From: Nevskia sp043781855
GTDB taxonomy: Bacteria > Pseudomonadota > Gammaproteobacteria > Nevskiales > Nevskiaceae
Reading direction: 5' to 3'
Assembly (NCBI GenBank): GCA_043781855.1
Contig: JAYWBB010000037.1
Location: forward strand, 1 to 20,251
Length of the DNA: 20,251 nt
A program made the translations under genes and the position numbers. Below the pieces are notes generated by a model. The model worked only from the letters and a program-made list of their open reading frames with translations. It was not told the DNA's origin and did no database searches. This document shows positions 16,154 to 20,251 of this stretch, in pieces (the stretch's first letter is position 1; each line of letters opens with the position of its first letter).

Positions 16154-17292
16154 CACGCCGCCAGCACTTCTTTCAGCGCGGCGAGAAAGCGTGTGTTCTC
16201 GGGTTCGGTGCCGATCGAAACGCGCAGAAATGTCGGCATCCGGTAGGAGCCCATCGGGCGGATGATGACGCCGCGTTCGAGCAAGCCTTGGTGGATGGGC
16301 GCAGCGTCGCGGCCGCAGCCGAACGTCAGGAAGTTCGCCTGCGATGGCAGCACCGACAGTCCAAGCGCCAGCAGTTCCTTGCGCAGCCGCGCCATCTCGC
16401 TCGCGTTGAGCTGAACCGACTTCTGCACATGTGCCTGATCGCCGAGCGCAACCTCGGCTGCGAGCAGCGCCAGCATGTTGAGATTGAACGGCTGACGCAC
16501 GCGGTTCAACAGGTCGGCCACGCTCGGATGCGACAGTGCGTAACCGGCGCGCAAACCCGCAAGCCCATAGGCCTTCGAGAACGTGCGAGTCACGACCAGA
16601 TTCGGATAAAGGTCCAGCCAGGCGCGGCTGTCCGGCCTTTGCGAGCCATCGAGATATTCGATGTAAGCCTCGTCGAGCACGACGAGCGTCGCCGGCGGCA
16701 CGCGCGCGATGAACGCTTCGAGTTTGCCGGGCTGCACCCACGTACCCGTCGGGTTGTTCGGATTGGCGATCATCACGAGGCTGACTTCATCGGTCAACGC
16801 CTTAGCGAGCGTATCGAGATCGTGCCCGTACGGCATGATCGGATCGTCCGCCGGCAGCGCCTTCGCGATGATCGCCTCGGCGTTCTGCGCGAGGGCCGCC
16901 AGTGGATAGACCGCGAAGCAGTATTCCGAGAGCAGTGCCTTGCGACCCGGCCCGAGAAACACGCGGGCGAGGAATTCGATGAGATCGTTCGAGCCGTTAC
17001 CGAGCGTGATGCGCTCAGGTTCGATCTGGTGGAACTCGGCGATTTTCGCCTTGAGACGGAAGCCGCCGCCGTCCGGATACAAGGCGACATTGCCGGACGC
17101 CGCATGCGCGGCGAGTGCGGCGCGCACCAGCGGGCTGGGCCCCAGCGGGTTTTCGTTCGAGGCGAGCTTGATCGCGTTGGCGATGCCGAGACGGCGCTGA
17201 AGCTCGTCGATAGGCATGCCGGGCGAGTACGGTTCCAGTGCAAGGACGCCGGGCAGCGCGCGCTCTAAAAAGGGCAATCGATTAGTGGTCAC
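16153..17292 (-). CDS. hisC: Histidinol-phosphate aminotransferase
   Basis: The 379-residue class I/II aminotransferase shows LASNENPLGPS (43-53), ANPNNPTG (176-183), DEAYIEY (207-213) and TFSKAYGLAGLRAGY (237-251), in which K240 binds PLP. The family uses histidinol phosphate. Copies placed in the pheA-tyrA-aroA block are thought also to serve phenylalanine and tyrosine synthesis, so a broad aromatic role is likely. The start is GTG at 17292, with a GGA eight bases upstream. The GTG lies 57 bases after the Mrr-like gene instead of next to pheA. It is coupled to tyrA by a one-base overlap. Confidence 0.93.
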   Translation of the reverse strand: MTTNRLPFLERALPGVLALEPYSPGMPIDELQRRLGIANAIKLASNENPLGPSPLVRAALAAHAASGNVALYPDGGGFRLKAKIAEFHQIEPERITLGNGSNDLIEFLARVFLGPGRKALLSEYCFAVYPLAALAQNAEAIIAKALPADDPIMPYGHDLDTLAKALTDEVSLVMIANPNNPTGTWVQPGKLEAFIARVPPATLVVLDEAYIEYLDGSQRPDSRAWLDLYPNLVVTRTFSKAYGLAGLRAGYALSHPSVADLLNRVRQPFNLNMLALLAAEVALGDQAHVQKSVQLNASEMARLRKELLALGLSVLPSQANFLTFGCGRDAAPIHQGLLERGVIIRPMGSYRMPTFLRVSIGTEPENTRFLAALKEVLAA

Positions 17293-17349
17293 TGGTTATC
17301 CGAGAGACTGATGTGATTCGCATCGAAGCATGTATGGTCCACGACGTTA

Positions 17350-18345
17350 TTACTCGGCCGGGAGGTATACCCGCACGAGCGGCAAAATCACCCGCCCTTC
17401 GACGTCGAAATCTTCATAGTGCGTAATAACTAACGAGGCCAAAGTCCCAAGGTCAACGAGCGTAACGGCTATCGTCGATCTTTCCGCCTCATACTTCGCC
17501 TCCTTGGTAAAACCTCCGGTACTTACATAGAGGCCACGATCTCCCGCCCGCAACCCTCCTATAAAACTCCGAACGTCCGGCGCACCAATAGCTCCGCCGC
17601 GATGCTTAACTTCTGCCTTAATGCGCGGCTCTTCCAAGCCTAATCCGTCTGGAGAGGCGACTACGTCAACCCCGCGATCAGGGCCGATAGGAGTAACACG
17701 AGCTCGGTACCCCATCGCACGTAGGATCGCAGCCGTAAGGTGCTCAATGCTACGGTCAGAGAGAGAGAGAATCGTGTCCTTTATTAACTCAAATGCTTTA
17801 GCGGATTCATCTTCCTTAATACTAGAAAGTTCTTCTTTTGACAGGAGCGGGAAGCTGGGTTGGGTAACCGTAACGCCATTCAGGACTTGCTTTAGTTCTG
17901 ACGCAACATCGTCATTTAATGCGAAAACGGTCAGCGTGCTAGCAAGTGTATTTCTACTGGCTAAAGACAAACTATCGCGGGTGATATTGCCGAGCCATTT
18001 CACATCTCCCAGGTGCGGGCACTCGTCACCTAATTCAGATTTTGAAAATCTGTAGTCCGAGACTATTTCACCAAACAAATACTCACGCGACGAAGGGTCA
18101 TAGGTGACCACTTTGTCGCCCTTTTTAAATGTATTCCGGAATTTAAAAAGCACCCCGATAGCATTTGTCAATTTACCCGGGCCCCAATCCGGGTATATTC
18201 GTTCACAAAGACCGCGCATTTGGTCTCTCGATCTGACGTTTACAAGATCCCCTGTCAAATGCCACCCAAGCGCGACGACTCCAAGTCTGAATTTTTCTAT
18301 AAGGGATCCGCCCTCCGCCCTTACCATCCACATGGACTCGCTCAT
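17350..18345 (-). CDS. Mrr-like (type IV) restriction endonuclease inserted in operon
   Basis: The 331-residue protein ends in an Mrr-type PD-(D/E)xK nuclease domain (about residues 195-305). SIEHLTAAILRAMGYRA leads into D227 (DRGVDVV), then E245-V-K247, followed by GAPDVRSFIGGL and YVSTGGFTKEA. The N-terminal part, with WMVRAEGG and FKKGDKVVTYDP, resembles the N-terminal modules of other Mrr-like enzymes and is PUA/EVE-like in flavour, which is inference. Type IV enzymes cut modified foreign DNA. The base composition differs: 18121-18180 has 22 G/C of 60, against 39 of 60 at 17161-17220 in hisC. No methylase is nearby. The ATG at 18345 has AAAGG eight bases upstream; a TTG lies one codon before. 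The gene is likely transferred. Confidence 0.85.
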   Translation of the reverse strand: MSESMWMVRAEGGSLIEKFRLGVVALGWHLTGDLVNVRSRDQMRGLCERIYPDWGPGKLTNAIGVLFKFRNTFKKGDKVVTYDPSSREYLFGEIVSDYRFSKSELGDECPHLGDVKWLGNITRDSLSLASRNTLASTLTVFALNDDVASELKQVLNGVTVTQPSFPLLSKEELSSIKEDESAKAFELIKDTILSLSDRSIEHLTAAILRAMGYRARVTPIGPDRGVDVVASPDGLGLEEPRIKAEVKHRGGAIGAPDVRSFIGGLRAGDRGLYVSTGGFTKEAKYEAERSTIAVTLVDLGTLASLVITHYEDFDVEGRVILPLVRVYLPAE

Positions 18346-18375
18346 CAACGTCGCCTTTGAAGGGTCAGCATCGGG

Positions 18376-19470
18376 TTACACCACGGCGCGCGGATAGGAG
18401 CCAAGAATGCGAAAGAACGCCGCACGCGCGCGCACCGCGTCGAGCGCACCGGCAACCGCCGGATCGGCGCGATGGCCTTCGATATCGAGAAAGAAATTGT
18501 AGTCCCAGAGGCCGCGTCGGCTCGGACGCGACTCGATCTTGCTCAGGTTGATACCGGCCTGAGCGAACGGCTCCAGCAGACGGAACAGCGCGCCGGCCTC
18601 GCCGCCGCTGGGTGCGGAGCAGACCAGCGACGTACGGTCGGCGCCAGTCGATTCCGGATTCTGGCGCCCGATCACGAGGAAGCGCGTCGTATTGTTCGGA
18701 TCGTCCTCGATGTTCGTCGCGAGCACATGCAGGCCATACAACTCGCCGGCCGCCGCACTTGCGATCGCCGCACCCTGCCCCTTGTCGGCAACCTGCTTCG
18801 CCGCCGCGCCATTGCTCGGCAACGGCTCGCGCGGCACGCCCGGCAGCTTCGCATCAAGCCAGCGGCGGCATTGCGCCAGCGACTGCGGATGCGCATAGAC
18901 GACCTTCACGTCCGCCAGTTTCTCGTGCATCGTCAAGAGCTGGTGATGCACCGGCAGCCAGACCTCGCCGCAGATCGACAATGGCGTGGTCGCCAGTAGG
19001 TCGAGCGTCGAGTTCACGACACCTTCGGTCGAATTCTCGATCGGGACGACACCGTAGGCGGCCGCACCGGATTCGACATCGCGGAAAATTTCGTCGATCG
19101 CCGCCAGCGCCCGTGCCGCAACCTGCTGCCCGAACTGCTTGTAGACCGCCGCCTGCGTGTAGGTGCCCTCAGGCCCGAGATAGGCAACCGACAGCGGCGA
19201 TTCGAGCGCAAGACAGGCTGACATGATCTCGCGCATGAGCTTGGCCATGACCTCGTCGGGCAGCGGACCGCCGAGTTCACGGTTGCGTTCCATGGCGCGC
19301 TTCATCACTTCGGCTTCGCGCGCCGGCCGGTAGTGATCGCCGGTCGCCCCACTCGCCAGCTTGATTTCGCGCACTTCCTCGGCAACGCGCGCGCGCAGCA
19401 CGATCAGCCGCTGGAGTTCGGCGTCGAATGCGTCGATCTCGGCGCGAGCTTCGGCGAGCGTTTTCATCAT
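18376..19470 (-). CDS. pheA: Bifunctional chorismate mutase / prephenate dehydratase (P-protein)
   Basis: The 364-residue protein has an AroQ-type chorismate mutase domain (about 1-90, with RAR, EEVREIK and YRPAREAEV). A prephenate dehydratase domain follows (about 93-270, GPEGTYTQAA at 99-108, PIENSTEG at 143-150, and the TRF motif at 262-264). The ACT domain (about 280-364) contains the phenylalanine-binding ESRP at 313-316, so feedback inhibition by phenylalanine is expected. It makes phenylpyruvate from chorismate. The first of two adjacent ATG codons, at 19470, overlaps the serA TGA within ATGATG, which implies coupling. The TAA stop at 18378-18376 is 30 bases from the Mrr-like gene. Confidence 0.95.
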   Translation of the reverse strand: MMKTLAEARAEIDAFDAELQRLIVLRARVAEEVREIKLASGATGDHYRPAREAEVMKRAMERNRELGGPLPDEVMAKLMREIMSACLALESPLSVAYLGPEGTYTQAAVYKQFGQQVAARALAAIDEIFRDVESGAAAYGVVPIENSTEGVVNSTLDLLATTPLSICGEVWLPVHHQLLTMHEKLADVKVVYAHPQSLAQCRRWLDAKLPGVPREPLPSNGAAAKQVADKGQGAAIASAAAGELYGLHVLATNIEDDPNNTTRFLVIGRQNPESTGADRTSLVCSAPSGGEAGALFRLLEPFAQAGINLSKIESRPSRRGLWDYNFFLDIEGHRADPAVAGALDAVRARAAFFRILGSYPRAVV

Positions 19471-20251
19471 CCGCCGATCACACGGGTCGCGAGCACGCCG
19501 TGAATCGCGGCGATCTCGGCGACGAGTTCCGCCGGGATCATCTGGTCGACATCGACCAGCGTGTAAGCAATGTCGCCGCGCGACTTGTTGAGCAGGTCGG
19601 CGATGTTGATCTGGTGTTTCGCGAGCGCCGTGGTGATCTGGCCGACCATGTTCGGTACGTTGGCGTTGACGATCGAAAGCCGTTGCTTGCCGGGCAACAG
19701 CGGCATCACGGCCTCGGGAAAATTCACCGAGTTGCGGACGTTGCCGGTTTCGAGGAATTCACGCAGCTGGTCCGCGACCATGACCGCACAGTTGTCTTCG
19801 GCCTCGCCGGTGGAGGCGCCGAGATGCGGGGTCGCGATCACGCGGCGATGCCCTTGCAGGCGGTTGCTCGGAAAATCGCAGGCGTAGGCTTGCAGCTTGC
19901 CCGCGTCGAGTGCTGCCAGCACAGCGGTTTCATCCACGATCTCGGCGCGCGCGAAATTCAGCAGCACGCCGGGCTTCTTCATGAGGTTGATGCGGTCGCC
20001 ATTGATCAGGTTGCGCGTCGCGTCGAGCAACGGCACATGCACCGAGATAAACTGCGATTTCGATACGAGATCATCGACCGACAGGGCCTGCTGCACGCCT
20101 GAATTCAACTGCCAGGCATTCTGCACGGTCATGCTGGGATCGAAGCCCCAGACCTGCATGCCGAGTTCGTACGCGGCATTGGCGACTTTGACGCCGATGG
20201 CGCCGAGGCCGATCACGCCGAGCGCACGGCCCGGCAACTCCATGCCGACGT
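19467..20251 (-). CDS. serA: D-3-phosphoglycerate dehydrogenase, 5' end outside window
   Basis: The last 261 residues are visible; the start is beyond the right edge. The NAD-binding motif is GVIGLGAIGVKVAN. Later come HVPLLDATRNLI, the catalytic-site arginine in NFARAEIVDE and the conserved histidine in TPHLGAST. The C-terminal ACT domain runs over roughly the last 75 residues (from about RLSIVNANVPNMVGQI). The family oxidises 3-phosphoglycerate, the first step of serine synthesis. The ACT domain suggests serine feedback. Its end overlaps pheA. In many relatives serC holds the place upstream of pheA; here serA is directly upstream and serC is not in view. Confidence 0.93.
   Translation of the reverse strand, partial: VGMELPGRALGVIGLGAIGVKVANAAYELGMQVWGFDPSMTVQNAWQLNSGVQQALSVDDLVSKSQFISVHVPLLDATRNLINGDRINLMKKPGVLLNFARAEIVDETAVLAALDAGKLQAYACDFPSNRLQGHRRVIATPHLGASTGEAEDNCAVMVADQLREFLETGNVRNSVNFPEAVMPLLPGKQRLSIVNANVPNMVGQITTALAKHQINIADLLNKSRGDIAYTLVDVDQMIPAELVAEIAAIHGVLATRVIGG

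Noticed and set aside
15258..16741. Long minus-strand frames extending tyrA and aroA upstream
   Set aside because: The extensions lie inside hisC or tyrA and are out of frame with those genes; start codons at the overlaps fit family lengths.
16045..17268. 407-codon plus-strand open frame
   Set aside because: It is antisense to hisC and its composition is typical of a shadow.
17294..18378. TAACC repeats as a proven target duplication of the Mrr-like insert
   Set aside because: Only five bases match, no terminal inverted repeats or transposase were seen, and such a match is easily found by chance. It is kept only as a note in the finding.

Overview
The window is a GC-rich (about 65 % by eye in the core genes) chromosomal segment that looks gammaproteobacterial. 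The block pheA-hisC-tyrA-aroA-cmk-rpsA-ihfB-lapA-lapB, the cvpA-purF-metZ cluster and a BepA-type periplasmic protease are all hallmarks of that class. A deeper assignment (Nevskiales, Steroidobacterales or Xanthomonadales neighbourhood) is only a guess. Almost everything is on the minus strand, so the genes read from the right edge to the left edge.

Right half (about 9.3-20.25 kb, minus strand). A long housekeeping operon starts off the window with serA (3-phosphoglycerate dehydrogenase, 5' end missing). It continues with pheA (chorismate mutase/prephenate dehydratase), hisC (histidinol-phosphate/aromatic aminotransferase), tyrA (prephenate dehydrogenase), aroA (class II-like EPSP synthase), cmk (CMP kinase) and rpsA (ribosomal protein S1). 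rpsA ends in a strong intrinsic terminator. ihfB, lapA, lapB and an extended short-chain dehydrogenase/epimerase follow. Several genes overlap by 1-4 bases (serA/pheA, hisC/tyrA), which suggests translational coupling. One gene does not belong: an AT-richer Mrr-like restriction endonuclease lies between pheA and hisC in the same orientation.

Middle (about 5.7-8.3 kb). bepA (M48 metalloprotease plus TPR, outer-membrane quality control) is on the plus strand, divergent from cvpA-purF. The cvpA-purF junction carries a 171-bp non-autonomous element with terminal inverted repeats and a TA duplication. It replaced the bases just upstream of purF, and its own end now offers the Shine-Dalgarno sequence.

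Left part (1-4.2 kb). A secreted DUF3761-like protein gene (plus strand) is convergent with purF. Next, on the minus strand, comes a short cobalamin-independent methionine-synthase-like gene ('core MetE') followed by metZ (homocysteine from O-succinylhomoserine), so the two could form the end of a methionine pathway. metZ overlaps a CoA-pyrophosphatase-type Nudix gene, which overlaps the start of a MazG-like gene cut by the left edge. No rRNA, tRNA, CRISPR array or prophage was seen.
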